64,000 nucleotides of DNA from NCBI RefSeq assembly GCF_016925495.1, contig NZ_CP070491.1, forward strand, positions 372,001 through 436,000, in the 5' to 3' direction. The notes beneath the pieces were generated by a model, which was given only the letters and a program-made list of their open reading frames with translations, had not been told where the DNA came from and searched no databases. Source of the DNA: Methylococcus sp. EFPC2 (GTDB taxonomy: Bacteria > Pseudomonadota > Gammaproteobacteria > Methylococcales > Methylococcaceae). The position numbers and the translations under genes were made by a program. Numbering within the stretch: position 1 is the stretch's first letter; each line of letters begins with the position of its first letter. Shown here piece after piece: positions 52,579 to 63,195 of this stretch.

Positions 52579-53249
52579 GAGCGCTCCTCCAGCCAGTTCA
52601 GCAGATCCTCGGGTCGGTCCAGCAATCCGTGGGCTCCCCAGCGATGGGCAGGATCGTCGGCCGGCACATAGCCATAGCGGGCCGCCAGCGTACTCATGCC
52701 GGCGTTGTGGCCGGCTTCGATGTCGCGCCGGGCGTCGCCGATGTACACGCAGGTTTCCGGCGCGCGGCCGATGCGGCGGCAAGCTTCCAGCATGGGCAAG
52801 GGATGCGGCTTGCTCTCGGCGCAGGTGTCGCCGCTGACGACGCAGCCGGGCCGTTGTGACAAATCCAGGGCGCGCAATAGCGGTTCGGTGAAGCGGGTGA
52901 CCTTGTTGGTGACGATGCCCCAGGCGAGCCCGCGTGCTTCCAGTTCGTCGAGCACCGCTTCCATGCCGTCGAATAGACGGGTATGCACGGCGATGTTGTC
53001 CTCGTATACCGCCAGCATGCGTTCCAGCAAGGGTTCGATCGGAAGTGCGCAGGCGTTTATTGTCAGGGCGTGGCGCAGCATGGCGGAGGCGCCGCCGGAT
53101 ATGTAGGGCTTGAGGTCGTCGTGAGGCAAGGCCCGCTGCCCCGCTTCGACGAGAGCGGCGTTGCAGGCCGATACCAGATCGGGGGCCGTGTCGAGCAAGG
53201 TGCCGTCCAGGTCAAACAGCACGGCTTGCAGGGGCATACTCTTGCCCAT
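52575..53249 (-). CDS. HAD phosphatase (phosphoglycolate phosphatase / MupP)
   Basis: 224 residues. HAD motif I is DLDGTLLDTAPDL with the nucleophile Asp, motif II is around GIVTNKVTRF, and motif IV is YIGDARRDIEAGHNAG. It is labelled Gph by general similarity. However, the order TRZ/ATZ deaminase-ubiG-this gene-yciK is that of Pseudomonas mupP, a MurNAc-6-phosphate phosphatase of cell-wall recycling, so MupP is a real alternative. ATG 53237 is another possible start. Confidence 0.88.
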   Translation of the reverse strand: MGKSMPLQAVLFDLDGTLLDTAPDLVSACNAALVEAGQRALPHDDLKPYISGGASAMLRHALTINACALPIEPLLERMLAVYEDNIAVHTRLFDGMEAVLDELEARGLAWGIVTNKVTRFTEPLLRALDLSQRPGCVVSGDTCAESKPHPLPMLEACRRIGRAPETCVYIGDARRDIEAGHNAGMSTLAARYGYVPADDPAHRWGAHGLLDRPEDLLNWLEERS

Positions 53250-53252
53250 TCT

Positions 53253-53963
53253 TTAGGCCTCGGGGCGCAGGAAGGCCGCCAGATAATTCACGTCCACGTC
53301 TTTGCCCAGGGCGAACTGCTGTGTCAGGGGGTTGTAGCTCACACCTTCGATGCCCAGCAGTTCCAGGCCGGTCGCCCGTGCCCACGAACTCAGCTCCGAA
53401 GGCTTGATGAAGGTTTTATAGTCGTGGGTGCCCTTGGGTATCATGCGCAGCACGTGTTCCGCCGCCGCGATGGCCAGCAGCCAGGCTTTGGGATGGCGGT
53501 TGAGGGTGGAGAAGAATACCTTGCCGCCCGGTTTGACCAGCTTGGCGCAAGCCTGGATGACCGAAACCGGGTCGGGCACATGCTCCAGCATTTCCATGCA
53601 GGTCACCACGTCGAAGCTCGCGGCTTGCTCGTCGGCCAGCGCTTCGGCGCTGATCTTGCGGTAATCGACTTTCACGCCGGACTCCAAACCGTGCAAATCG
53701 GCGACATCGAGCAGTTCGGGGCTCAGGTCGATGCCGAGCACCTCGCCGCCCGCGCGGGCCAGTCCCTCGCTCAAAATGCCGCCCCCGCAGCCTACGTCCA
53801 CGACGCGTTTGCCTGCGATGTCGGCGTAGGCGCGGATGAACTGGATGCGCAGGGGATTCACCGCGTGCAGGGTCTTGAATTCGCCCTGAGTATCCCACCA
53901 GCGCTCGGCCTGCGAGCCGAATTTGTGGATTTCGTGTGCGTGCACATTTTCGCTATGTGTCAT
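53253..53963 (-). CDS. ubiG: Ubiquinone biosynthesis O-methyltransferase UbiG
   Basis: 236 residues from ATG 53963; a longer open frame reaching 54473 is a shadow. Signature features are EIHKFGSQAERWWDTQGEFK at the start, NPLRIQFI, motif I VVDVGCGGGILSEGLARAG and EMLEHVPDP. It carries out both O-methylations in ubiquinone synthesis. 3 bp before the phosphatase gene and 11 bp after the deaminase gene. Confidence 0.97.
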   Translation of the reverse strand: MTHSENVHAHEIHKFGSQAERWWDTQGEFKTLHAVNPLRIQFIRAYADIAGKRVVDVGCGGGILSEGLARAGGEVLGIDLSPELLDVADLHGLESGVKVDYRKISAEALADEQAASFDVVTCMEMLEHVPDPVSVIQACAKLVKPGGKVFFSTLNRHPKAWLLAIAAAEHVLRMIPKGTHDYKTFIKPSELSSWARATGLELLGIEGVSYNPLTQQFALGKDVDVNYLAAFLRPEA

Positions 53964-53974
53964 GGTCGGCTCCG

Positions 53975-55297
53975 TTAGGCGGTGGTCGGAGCGCTTAGAC
54001 GCTCGCGCCAAGCAATGGCTTTTTCGGTGATGGCGGCGCGGTCGAGCGTGATCAGATCGCGCTTTTTCAACACTTGCCGGCCTGCCACCCAGACGTCGCT
54101 GATCTGATGCCGGCTGGCGGCGTAGACCAAATCGGACAAGGGATTGAACAGGGGCTGGGTCTCGATGTGGTCCATGTCGATGGCGACGATGTCTGCCGAC
54201 TTGCCGACCGTCAGCGAGCCGATTTCGTGGTCCAGCCCCAGCGCCTTGGCGCCGTTCAGCGTGGCCATGCGCAAGGCCTGGGCGGCCGGCACGGCGCTGG
54301 CATCGCCCGCCACGCCTTTGGCCAGCAGGGCGGCGGTGCGCATCTCGCCGAGCAAGTCCATGTCGTTGTTGCTGGCCGCACCGTCGGTTCCCAGGGCCAC
54401 GTTGACCCCGGCCGCGAGCAACTTGGCGATCGGGCAGAATCCGCTCGCCAGCTTGAGATTGGATTCCGGGCAATGCACCACGCTGCCGCCGAATTGGGCG
54501 AAAGCGGCAATTTCCTCGTCTTCGAGTTGGGTCATGTGCACCGCGATGAAGCCGGGGCCCAGCAATTCCAACTGCTGCAAACGCTTGAACGGGCGCATGC
54601 CGTGGCTGGCCTTGCCGAGTTCGATTTCGCCGGCGGTTTCGTGCAAATGCATGTGGATGGGGCGCTCCAACTCCGCGGCCAGGGTGCGCACCCGTACCAG
54701 CGGGTCGTCGGAGACCGTATACGGGGCGTGCGGGGCAAAGGCCGTTTCGATCAGCGGCTCATGGCGCAAGCTATCGTGCAGGGCGAGGCCCTTGTGCAGA
54801 TACTCGTCCGGTCCCGAGCCCCAAGCGGTCGGAAAGTCGACCACGATCATGCCGACTACGGCGCGCATGCCGGCCAAGGCCGCTTCGCGCGCGGTGATTT
54901 CCGGATAGAAATACATGTCGTTGAAGCAGGTGACGCCGCCGCGTAGCATCTCGGCCATGGCCAACTGTGTGCCGTCGCGCACGAAGACTTCGCTCACCCA
55001 GCGCGCTTCCAGCGGCCAGATGTGGTGCTCCAGCCAAACCTGCAAGGGCAGGTCGTCCGCCACGCCGCGCAGCAAGGCCATGGCGGCATGGGTGTGGGCG
55101 TTGACCAGCCCGGGGATGAGGGCGTGATGCGGGAGAGCTTCCAGGCGGTCCGGCTGATAGCGCGATTCGGCATCGCGCGTGGGCAATATATCCACTATAC
55201 GGCCGTTATGGATGGCGAGCGCGTGGTCTTCCAGTACCAGACCTTCCGGCTCCACGGGTATGACCCAGCGAGCCTTGATGAGTGTGTCTATGCGCAT
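53975..55297 (-). CDS. mtaD: TRZ/ATZ family amidohydrolase (methylthioadenosine/SAH deaminase-like)
   Basis: 440 residues. Metal-binding motifs of the amidohydrolase superfamily are GLVNAHTHAAMALLRGVADD, FAPHAPYTVSD, MHLHETAGEIE and ALGTDGAASNNDMDLL. The family deaminates 5'-methylthioadenosine or S-adenosylhomocysteine, or more generally aminated purines; proteobacterial members next to ubiG are annotated TRZ/ATZ hydrolase. Removing SAH beside a SAM-dependent methyltransferase makes sense, but this is inference. Confidence 0.88.
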   Translation of the reverse strand: MRIDTLIKARWVIPVEPEGLVLEDHALAIHNGRIVDILPTRDAESRYQPDRLEALPHHALIPGLVNAHTHAAMALLRGVADDLPLQVWLEHHIWPLEARWVSEVFVRDGTQLAMAEMLRGGVTCFNDMYFYPEITAREAALAGMRAVVGMIVVDFPTAWGSGPDEYLHKGLALHDSLRHEPLIETAFAPHAPYTVSDDPLVRVRTLAAELERPIHMHLHETAGEIELGKASHGMRPFKRLQQLELLGPGFIAVHMTQLEDEEIAAFAQFGGSVVHCPESNLKLASGFCPIAKLLAAGVNVALGTDGAASNNDMDLLGEMRTAALLAKGVAGDASAVPAAQALRMATLNGAKALGLDHEIGSLTVGKSADIVAIDMDHIETQPLFNPLSDLVYAASRHQISDVWVAGRQVLKKRDLITLDRAAITEKAIAWRERLSAPTTA

Positions 55298-55451
55298 ATG
55301 ATCGATAAACCCAGTAACTGACTAAGTTTTAATTATGCACCATGCCGCCGCGCGGCACAGCGGAGCCGGGTGAATGTGGCAGGGCGGGCGTCCGCAAGCC
55401 AGGCTCGAAGGCGCCGGCTTGCGGGGAAGCGAAGCTTGTCGGCCCCTTGGC

Positions 55452-56927
55452 CTAGCTGTCTTCGTGCCAGCCGTAGCCGTCGCGCGACAGCAGATCGGCC
55501 GACGCGCTGGGGCCCCAGGTACCGGCCGCGTAAGGCAGTGGGCCCTTGGGATCGGCGGCCCAAGTGTTGAGGATGGGTTCCACCCAGACCCAGGCTTCTT
55601 CCAGTTCGTCCTGGCGCACGAAAAGCGCCTGGTTGCCGCGGATGGCGTCGAGCAACAGGCGCTCGTAAGCTTCCTCGCGCCTCGCCTTGAACTTGCTGGC
55701 GAAGTCCAGATCGAGGTAGACCTGCTGCAATTCCATGTTGTCGCCCGGCGTTTTCACCGACAGATAAAGGCGGATGTATTCTTCCGGTTGCAGGCGGATG
55801 ACCAGCTTGGCGGGTTGAGGCGCCTGCCCCTCGGAGACCGGAAAAATGGGATGCGGCACGTCGCGGAAATGGATGACGATTTCTGTGAAGCGGGCCGGCA
55901 GGCGCTTGCCGGTGAACAAATAAAACGGCACGCCGGCCCAGCGCCAGTTGGCGATGTCGGCACGCACGGCGACGAAGGTCTCCGTCTTGCTGTCCGCCGG
56001 GATGCCCTCTTCATCCAGATAGCCGGGCACGGTCTTGCCGCCCGTCACGCCGGTGCGGTATTGGCCGCGCACGGTCTTGGCATGCACGTCCGCCTCGGTG
56101 AAGGGCAGCAGCGATTGCAACACCTTGAGCTTCTGATCGCGCACCGCGCAGGAGTCCAGGCTGTGCGGCGGTTCCATGGCGACGAAGCACAGCAGTTGCA
56201 CCAGGTGGTTCTGCAGCATGTCGCGCAGGGCGCCGGCGCCGTCATAAAAGCCGGCGCGCGTGCCAATGCCGACTTCCTCGGCGATGGTGATCTGCACGTT
56301 GCTGATCCATTCGCGGCGCCACAGCGGCTCGAACAGCGGATTGCCGAAGCGCAGGGCCATGAGGTTCTGCACCGATTCCTTGCCCAGATAATGGTCGATG
56401 CGATAGACCTGACGGTCGTCGAAGTGCTTGCCCACCTCGGCGGTGAGCTGGTTGCTCGAAGCCAGGTCATGGCCCAGCGGCTTCTCCAGTACCACCCGGC
56501 TGTTGAAATCGTTGAGGCCTTGGCGGGCGAGATTTTCACAGATGATGGAGAACAAAAAGGGCGCGGTGGACAGGTAGAAGACGTTCACCTCGGCCGGGGT
56601 CTGCTCCAGCCTCGCTTTCAGCGCGGCGTATTCCTCGGGCTTGGTGGCGTCGAGCTTGTCGTAGGCGAGGCGGGCCTGGAACGTGGCCCAAGTGGCGTCG
56701 TTCCACTCGTCCTTGGGCACGAATTCGCGGGCCTTGCTTTCCACGAAAGCCAGAAACTCATCCCTGGAAAAGCTTTCCAGCCCGAGACAGTAAATGCGAC
56801 CATGTTCGACCAGTTGATTGTATTGATGGCATTGGTACATCGCCGGCAGCAGTTTGCGCGTGACCAGGTCGCCGGTGCCGCCGAAGAAGACCAGGTTGAA
56901 CGATGTAGGGAAATGAAGCTGAGTCAA
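55452..56927 (-). CDS. zwf: Glucose-6-phosphate 1-dehydrogenase
   Basis: 491 residues, probably from TTG 56927 (GAGG upstream, no ATG nearby in frame). The NADP-binding motif FFGGTGDLVTRKLLPAM and the substrate motif RIDHYLGKESVQNLMALRFG are complete. It feeds the oxidative pentose phosphate route, or the Entner-Doudoroff or ribulose monophosphate dissimilatory cycle if present. No other pathway gene is adjacent; family-A repeats separate it from ettA. Confidence 0.96.
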   Translation of the reverse strand: MTQLHFPTSFNLVFFGGTGDLVTRKLLPAMYQCHQYNQLVEHGRIYCLGLESFSRDEFLAFVESKAREFVPKDEWNDATWATFQARLAYDKLDATKPEEYAALKARLEQTPAEVNVFYLSTAPFLFSIICENLARQGLNDFNSRVVLEKPLGHDLASSNQLTAEVGKHFDDRQVYRIDHYLGKESVQNLMALRFGNPLFEPLWRREWISNVQITIAEEVGIGTRAGFYDGAGALRDMLQNHLVQLLCFVAMEPPHSLDSCAVRDQKLKVLQSLLPFTEADVHAKTVRGQYRTGVTGGKTVPGYLDEEGIPADSKTETFVAVRADIANWRWAGVPFYLFTGKRLPARFTEIVIHFRDVPHPIFPVSEGQAPQPAKLVIRLQPEEYIRLYLSVKTPGDNMELQQVYLDLDFASKFKARREEAYERLLLDAIRGNQALFVRQDELEEAWVWVEPILNTWAADPKGPLPYAAGTWGPSASADLLSRDGYGWHEDS

Positions 56928-56968
56928 AGCAAAGTCCTCGTGTCGATGCGTTCTAGTTATGCCAGGGC

Positions 56969-57145
56969 GTAGGGTGGATTAGGTGCGCGCTGCGGCGTGC
57001 CTGTCGTAGGACTCGGGCCTCCTGCGCACCCTAATCCACCGAATGGCGCCTTGGATATCGCCCAACGCCGTTGGTGGGTTACGACGCGCAGCAAAGCACC
57101 GTAGACGACAGGCGGTTTGCGTTATGCGCGTCTAACCCACCCTAC
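56969..57145. repeat. Cluster of family-A palindromic repeats between zwf and ettA
   Basis: At least four half-units: GTAGGGTGGATTAGGTGCGC, GCGCACCCTAATCCACC (57024-57040), GGTGGGTTACGACGCGC (57073-57089) and GCGCGTCTAACCCACCCTAC (57126-57145). They form two inverted pairs that also share an internal GCCTGTCGT/ACGACAGGC segment. The most complex copy in the window; it fills nearly the entire gap. Confidence 0.8.
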
Positions 57146-57151
57146 ATGTCC

Positions 57152-58819
<1,668 letters not shown>

Positions 58820-59171
58820 GGCCGATGGATGGGGGTGCTTGCTAAAGACCGCCCATTATCCCACAAACGGCCGTCGACACGGCGGATGAATCTTGCCGTC
58901 GATCGGAATCTGCACGAACTCGGGATGTTTGTTTACGTCCGAGTATTGCCCGCGATCAACATGGGAGTCGGACATGGAAAGTTTTTGGGAGCGGGCTGAA
59001 GCCCGCTTCCACAGATCAATTATTGGCGAGGGCTCGAACTCAGCTCGGTCCCGAGCTTCGCCTCTGGAACCATCCCTTGGACGCCGAAGCGTTCATTAGG
59101 GGCTCGTGAGGCCGGAGATTCCGGGATTCGGGTTCCCTGGCATGTGCTTGGGAACCCGTAACCAGCAGAGC
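58820..59171. other. Gene-free stretch between ettA and the PEP-CTERM gene
   Basis: No gene. It contains a third repeat type at 58986-59012 (GGGAGCGGGCTGAAGCCCGC plus TTCC) and a perfect inverted repeat GGGTTCCC-12-GGGAACCC (about 59129-59156), just past the end of the PEP-CTERM gene, which may act as its transcript end although no T tract follows. Confidence 0.5.
58988..59010. repeat. Short palindromic repeat (family C)
   Basis: GGAGCGGGCTGAAGCCCGCTTCC, a near-perfect hairpin of the widespread GGGAGCGGGCTTCAGCCCGC type. Only one clear copy is in this window. Confidence 0.55.
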
Positions 59172-60263
59172 TTAAGCCGCCGAAGACGCTTTGCGCTTGC
59201 GGGCGAGCAGGCCGAAACCACCCAGGGCCGAACCGAACAGCCAGAGCGCAGCCGGTACCGGCACGGGCGCGGTATTGACGGCCGCCATCATGGTGCCGTT
59301 GAGTGCGCCGCGGGTCAGCGCCACGGTGCAATCGCGGCAATCCTTGTAAAAGCGCGGATCGTTATCTTCCTGTTTCAGATCGCCCGTATAGTCATACGCC
59401 CAGAATATGACCGCCGTCGCGGTGGTCTGATCGTCGTCGACTTCTTCCTGCGCGCCGCCCGTGCTCTGCGCCCAGTGTTCACCCGGATCGAGCAATTCCC
59501 AGTCCGGATCGAACAGGTCGTAGGATAAACCTTCAAAAAGCGCCGGGGGAGCATCGCCGCCGGTCGGGGCGTCCGGATCCTGGAGCAAATCCGAAGGATT
59601 GGCCATCAGATTGCCCAATTCGGCATTGCCGACGAGGTTTACCGGAACCTTGCCGGCCAGCACCCATATCGGCCGGTCGTTCTCGTTGCGCACCGTATAG
59701 GTCACCCGCGGTTGCGGCAGGGGCGCATGCGTCACCGGGTCTTCGTTCTCGACCTCAATCACCGGGGTGGGAAGAACAGCCGGGGCAGGCGGAGGCGGGG
59801 AGGCGGGAGTGGGCGGTGTGCTGGGCGGAGGCGTAGCCACACGAACCAGGTTGTTCGACACATCCCGCTTGAGCCAGTCGTAATTGATGCCCGTGGTGGA
59901 GCCGGAATAGTGGATGCCGAAGTGCGTCAGTCCGCCGCTCAGCAGGCTTTGGGATGGATTCAGGTTGTTGCTGTAAACGATGCGGTAGCCGCTACTGCCG
60001 TCGCCGAGATCGGAATAATAGGTTTCAGTCGGACGCCCGAAGTAGGAATAGTTCCATGATCCCAAATAACCCCCTTGAGACAGTCCATGGATCTCGATTT
60101 CGAAACCGTCCACGGAATTTCCAGTACGGTTGTAAACGTCGAAATTGCCAAGCGAGCCGATGATTTGCACGGCGCTGGCGGATGCCTCGGGGGCGGCAAT
60201 CAGCGAGACGGCGCCGAATGCTCCGGCGAGGAGCAGAGAGGCTTGTTTGCAGTTCAGCTTCAT
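59172..60263 (-). CDS. PEP-CTERM sorting-domain surface protein
   Basis: 363 residues from ATG 60263 (GAGG upstream). A signal peptide (ASLLLAGAFGAVSLIAAPEA) opens the protein. Unknown beta-rich domains follow with a Pro/Ala-rich linker around 155-185, and the C-terminus is a classical PEP-CTERM signal: VPVPAALWLFGSALGGFG (VP motif and helix) and RKRKASSAA. Exosortase A would cleave and anchor or release it together with exopolysaccharide. The exosortase gene is outside the window, while its partner genes are at 11.7-17.2 kb. Controlled by a sigma-54-like promoter. Confidence 0.92.
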   Translation of the reverse strand: MKLNCKQASLLLAGAFGAVSLIAAPEASASAVQIIGSLGNFDVYNRTGNSVDGFEIEIHGLSQGGYLGSWNYSYFGRPTETYYSDLGDGSSGYRIVYSNNLNPSQSLLSGGLTHFGIHYSGSTTGINYDWLKRDVSNNLVRVATPPPSTPPTPASPPPPAPAVLPTPVIEVENEDPVTHAPLPQPRVTYTVRNENDRPIWVLAGKVPVNLVGNAELGNLMANPSDLLQDPDAPTGGDAPPALFEGLSYDLFDPDWELLDPGEHWAQSTGGAQEEVDDDQTTATAVIFWAYDYTGDLKQEDNDPRFYKDCRDCTVALTRGALNGTMMAAVNTAPVPVPAALWLFGSALGGFGLLARKRKASSAA

Positions 60264-60329
60264 TAGTTTCGTTCCTCGATATGACACTGAAAGTGACGAG
60301 TTGCGGGCAGGTGCCCGAAATGCAACTTC

Positions 60330-60345
60330 AGCAATAAGAGGGCCA
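60330..60345 (-). promoter_or_regulatory. Sigma-54 (RpoN) promoter of the PEP-CTERM gene
   Basis: On the minus strand TGGCCCTCTTATTGCT matches the -24/-12 consensus TGGCACRNNNNTTGCW with the correct GG-N10-GC spacing. The predicted transcript start is near 60319, leaving a leader of about 55 nt. PEP-CTERM genes in several bacteria depend on RpoN and the PrsK/PrsR two-component system. Confidence 0.7.
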
Positions 60346-60407
60346 ATCTACGGCGAGCCCGGCTTCATGTGGCCTGCAGCGCGTTTTAACGCGGCCGTGA
60401 CATGTTT

Positions 60408-60607
60408 TGTAAAGACTGACTTACAGTAGGGTTATCGACGAGGAAGGTGGAAAGGACGGTAATTGCGTGCGGTTCTCGATAGGCCTGCTTAAAATCGCGG
60501 AAATTCGCGCCATCGCTCCGTTAAACCATGATTTGAGCGGCATGAGCCAGCTAATTTGGTCCCTGCACGGGTGAAGCGGATCGGATATGTGTAAAGCCGG
60601 CTTTACA
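60408..60607. promoter_or_regulatory. Two matching 18-bp dyads, likely activator sites
   Basis: TGTAAAGCCGGCTTTACA (60590-60607, perfect palindrome) and TGTAAAGACTGACTTACA (60408-60425, partial) have the same TGTAA-N8-TTACA frame. They lie about 63 and 245 bp upstream of the sigma-54 element, a suitable range for an enhancer-binding activator such as PrsR. I cannot confirm the factor. Confidence 0.5.
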
Positions 60608-60653
60608 GTCCGATCTTGCGCGTCAGTCGTTGGTGGTTGGGGTGAGCTGCTCA

Positions 60654-63149
60654 TCACGCCGCGTCCCGCAGCATCGCCGCCGGGCTGGTGCGTACCACGG
60701 CGCGGGAATTCAGATAGCCGCACACGCCGACCACCACGGCACTCAGTACGGGGGTAGCCAGCCACAGCAGCGGATGAGGGCGCCAGACCAGATCGAATAT
60801 CCGGCTGAACAGGATCCAGGCGAGCAACTCGGTCATGGCGGTAGCCAGAAATCCCGACAGGAATCCCAGCGTCATGAATTCCGTCCAGACGCTGCGGTTC
60901 AGCAGTTTGCGGGCGGCGCCCATGGCGCGCAGCAGGGCGTCTTCGCGCAAGCGGTCGTCCAGGCTGGCGCGCACCGCTGCAAACAGCACGGTGAAGCCGG
61001 CGAGCAGCGCGAGAACCAGCACGCTCTGGATGGCCAGGCTGACCTGTAGGATGATGGACTGGAAACGGCTCAGCAGGACGTCGACCTCCAGCAAGGTGAT
61101 CGCGGGAAAGGTTTTGACGAGCTGGGTCAGCCAGGCTTTGCGCTCAGCCGGCAGATGGAAGCTGGTCAGATAGGTGGCGGGATAGCCGTCCAGCACACCG
61201 GGTGGAAAGATCATGTAGAAGTTCGGATTCATGGTGTCCCAGCGCACCGAGCGCAGGCTGTCCACCTGCGCTTCGAGGATCTGGCCGGCCAGGTTGAAGG
61301 TCAGCCGGTCGCCTAGGCGGATGTTCAGGCTTTCCGCCAGCTTGGCTTCCACCGATACGGTGGGTTCGGCGCTGGCGCCGGGCCAGTTTCCCGCGGTGAT
61401 GCGGTTGTCGGGTGGCAATTCGGTGGCCCAGGTCAGGCTGAGGTCGCGGTTGATGGCGCCTTCGCCCGGCGTGTCGCGGCGGGCGACGCCATGGGCGTCC
61501 GCGCCGTTGATGGCGGTCAGCCGTCCGCGCACGATGGGATAGATGCGGCTGGCTTCGATGCCCTCCTGGGCGAGAAACGACTTGAAAGCCGGCAAATCGG
61601 TCTCGAACAGGTTGAGCGCGAAATGATTGGGTGCGTTGACCGGCAATTGTGAACGCCACTCCTGCATCAGTTCGCTGCGCGCCAGGACGCTGAGCTGCAT
61701 GGCGGTGAGCGTGAGGCTGAACGCGACGATCTGGCTGACGCCAAGTTTGGGCCGGCGGGTCAGGTTCTGCCAGCCGAAGCGCCAGGACAGCGCCAGTTTG
61801 GGAATGAGCGGAGCGAGCGATTTCAGGCTGACCCAGGCCAGGGCGCCCACCAGGGCCAGGGCCGCCGCGCCTCCTCCCAGGGATAATGCCGTGAGGCGGC
61901 CGTCGCCGGTGAAACGCCACACCAGCAGAGCCAGGGTCAGCAGGGCCAGGCCGTAGACGCTGAGCGCGCTGGAAGGCAGGGGATCGAGATCGCGCCGCAG
62001 GACGCGCAAGGGCGAAAGCCGTTTCAGGCGCAACACCGGCGGCAGGGCAAAGCCCAGCAATACCAGCAGGCCGGCTAATGGCCCGAACAGCGCCGCATAC
62101 CAGGCCGGGGCGGCCAGGGCATTGGGCAGCATACGGCGCAACAGCGTGGCCAGACCTTCCTGGGCGCCCCATCCGGCCAGACAGCCCAGCAGCCCGCCGA
62201 GCAGGCCGATCAGCAAGAACTGCGCGAGATAAAGTATCAGCACCTGGTTTTCTGTGGCGCCCAGGCATTTGAGCAGGGCGGTCTGGTCGAAATGCCGCTC
62301 TCCGTAGCGCCGCGCGCTCATGGCGATGGCCACGCCGGCGATCAGCACGATGACCACGCTGCTCAAGCCCAGATAGCGCTCGGCGCGGGTCAGGGCATTG
62401 CCGATTTCGGGGCGGTCCTCGTGCACGTCGGTCAGTCGTTGGCCCGGATGCAGCGTGGGCCTGATCCACTGGTTGAATTCGCGCACCGCGGCTTCGTCAC
62501 CCGCGAACAAGGCGTAGTGCTGCACATTGCTGCCGGGGCGGATGACGCCGGTGGCGTCCAAATCGGCCAGATTGATCATGACGCGGGGCGACAGGCTGAA
62601 AAGCTCGCCGCGCCGGTCGGGTTCGTGCGTCAGTATACGCGTGACGGTCAGCCGCTTTTCGCCCACCGTCAGTGTGCCGCCGATCGCTAGATGCAGGGTC
62701 GCCAGCACCCGTTGTTCCACCCAGGCTTCGCCGGGCGGCGGTCCCTCGGTGACGAGGGATTCTTCCGAGTCCACCGAGTCGCGGGTCTTCAATGCACCAC
62801 GCAGGGGATAACCGGGGCCGGCCGCCTTGATGCCGCACAACAGGATCTCATCGCCTTCCACCAGCACACTGGGGAACTCCACCAGCCTTGCATGGCGCAG
62901 CCTCAGGCTTTCCGCGCGGGCGAACCAGTCCGCCGGTGGCAGCTCGCGGGCCCGCACCAGCAGGTCGGCGGCCATGAACTCCGCGGCCTGCGCGGTCATG
63001 GTGCGGTTCATGCGGTGACCGAGCAGGCTGACCGCCGTCACGCCGGCCACGGCGATGATCAGCGCGGTCAGAAGTAGGGACAATTCGCCGCTGCGCCAAT
63101 CGCGGCGCAGCAGTTTCCAGGCGAGGGCGAGAGTAGGGGAGTGTGTCAT
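60654..63149 (-). CDS. ABC transporter permease, FtsX/YbbP family
   Basis: 831 residues with an N-terminal membrane helix (SLLLTALIIAVAGVTAVSLL), a large periplasmic domain, three central helices (LSSVVIVLIAGVAIAMSARR ...), further paired helices near 380-480, a second periplasmic domain and three C-terminal helices (AIQSVLVLALLAGFTVLFAA). This two-FtsX-domain layout is that of YbbP-like permeases. They normally work with the ATPase YbbA and the esterase TesA; neither is adjacent here, since a coiled-coil gene lies upstream. Confidence 0.9.
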   Translation of the reverse strand: MTHSPTLALAWKLLRRDWRSGELSLLLTALIIAVAGVTAVSLLGHRMNRTMTAQAAEFMAADLLVRARELPPADWFARAESLRLRHARLVEFPSVLVEGDEILLCGIKAAGPGYPLRGALKTRDSVDSEESLVTEGPPPGEAWVEQRVLATLHLAIGGTLTVGEKRLTVTRILTHEPDRRGELFSLSPRVMINLADLDATGVIRPGSNVQHYALFAGDEAAVREFNQWIRPTLHPGQRLTDVHEDRPEIGNALTRAERYLGLSSVVIVLIAGVAIAMSARRYGERHFDQTALLKCLGATENQVLILYLAQFLLIGLLGGLLGCLAGWGAQEGLATLLRRMLPNALAAPAWYAALFGPLAGLLVLLGFALPPVLRLKRLSPLRVLRRDLDPLPSSALSVYGLALLTLALLVWRFTGDGRLTALSLGGGAAALALVGALAWVSLKSLAPLIPKLALSWRFGWQNLTRRPKLGVSQIVAFSLTLTAMQLSVLARSELMQEWRSQLPVNAPNHFALNLFETDLPAFKSFLAQEGIEASRIYPIVRGRLTAINGADAHGVARRDTPGEGAINRDLSLTWATELPPDNRITAGNWPGASAEPTVSVEAKLAESLNIRLGDRLTFNLAGQILEAQVDSLRSVRWDTMNPNFYMIFPPGVLDGYPATYLTSFHLPAERKAWLTQLVKTFPAITLLEVDVLLSRFQSIILQVSLAIQSVLVLALLAGFTVLFAAVRASLDDRLREDALLRAMGAARKLLNRSVWTEFMTLGFLSGFLATAMTELLAWILFSRIFDLVWRPHPLLWLATPVLSAVVVGVCGYLNSRAVVRTSPAAMLRDAA

Positions 63150-63195
63150 GCGTATGAGGGCCGATCCGGCGGCCGGGGGGTAACTGGGTGGGGGA

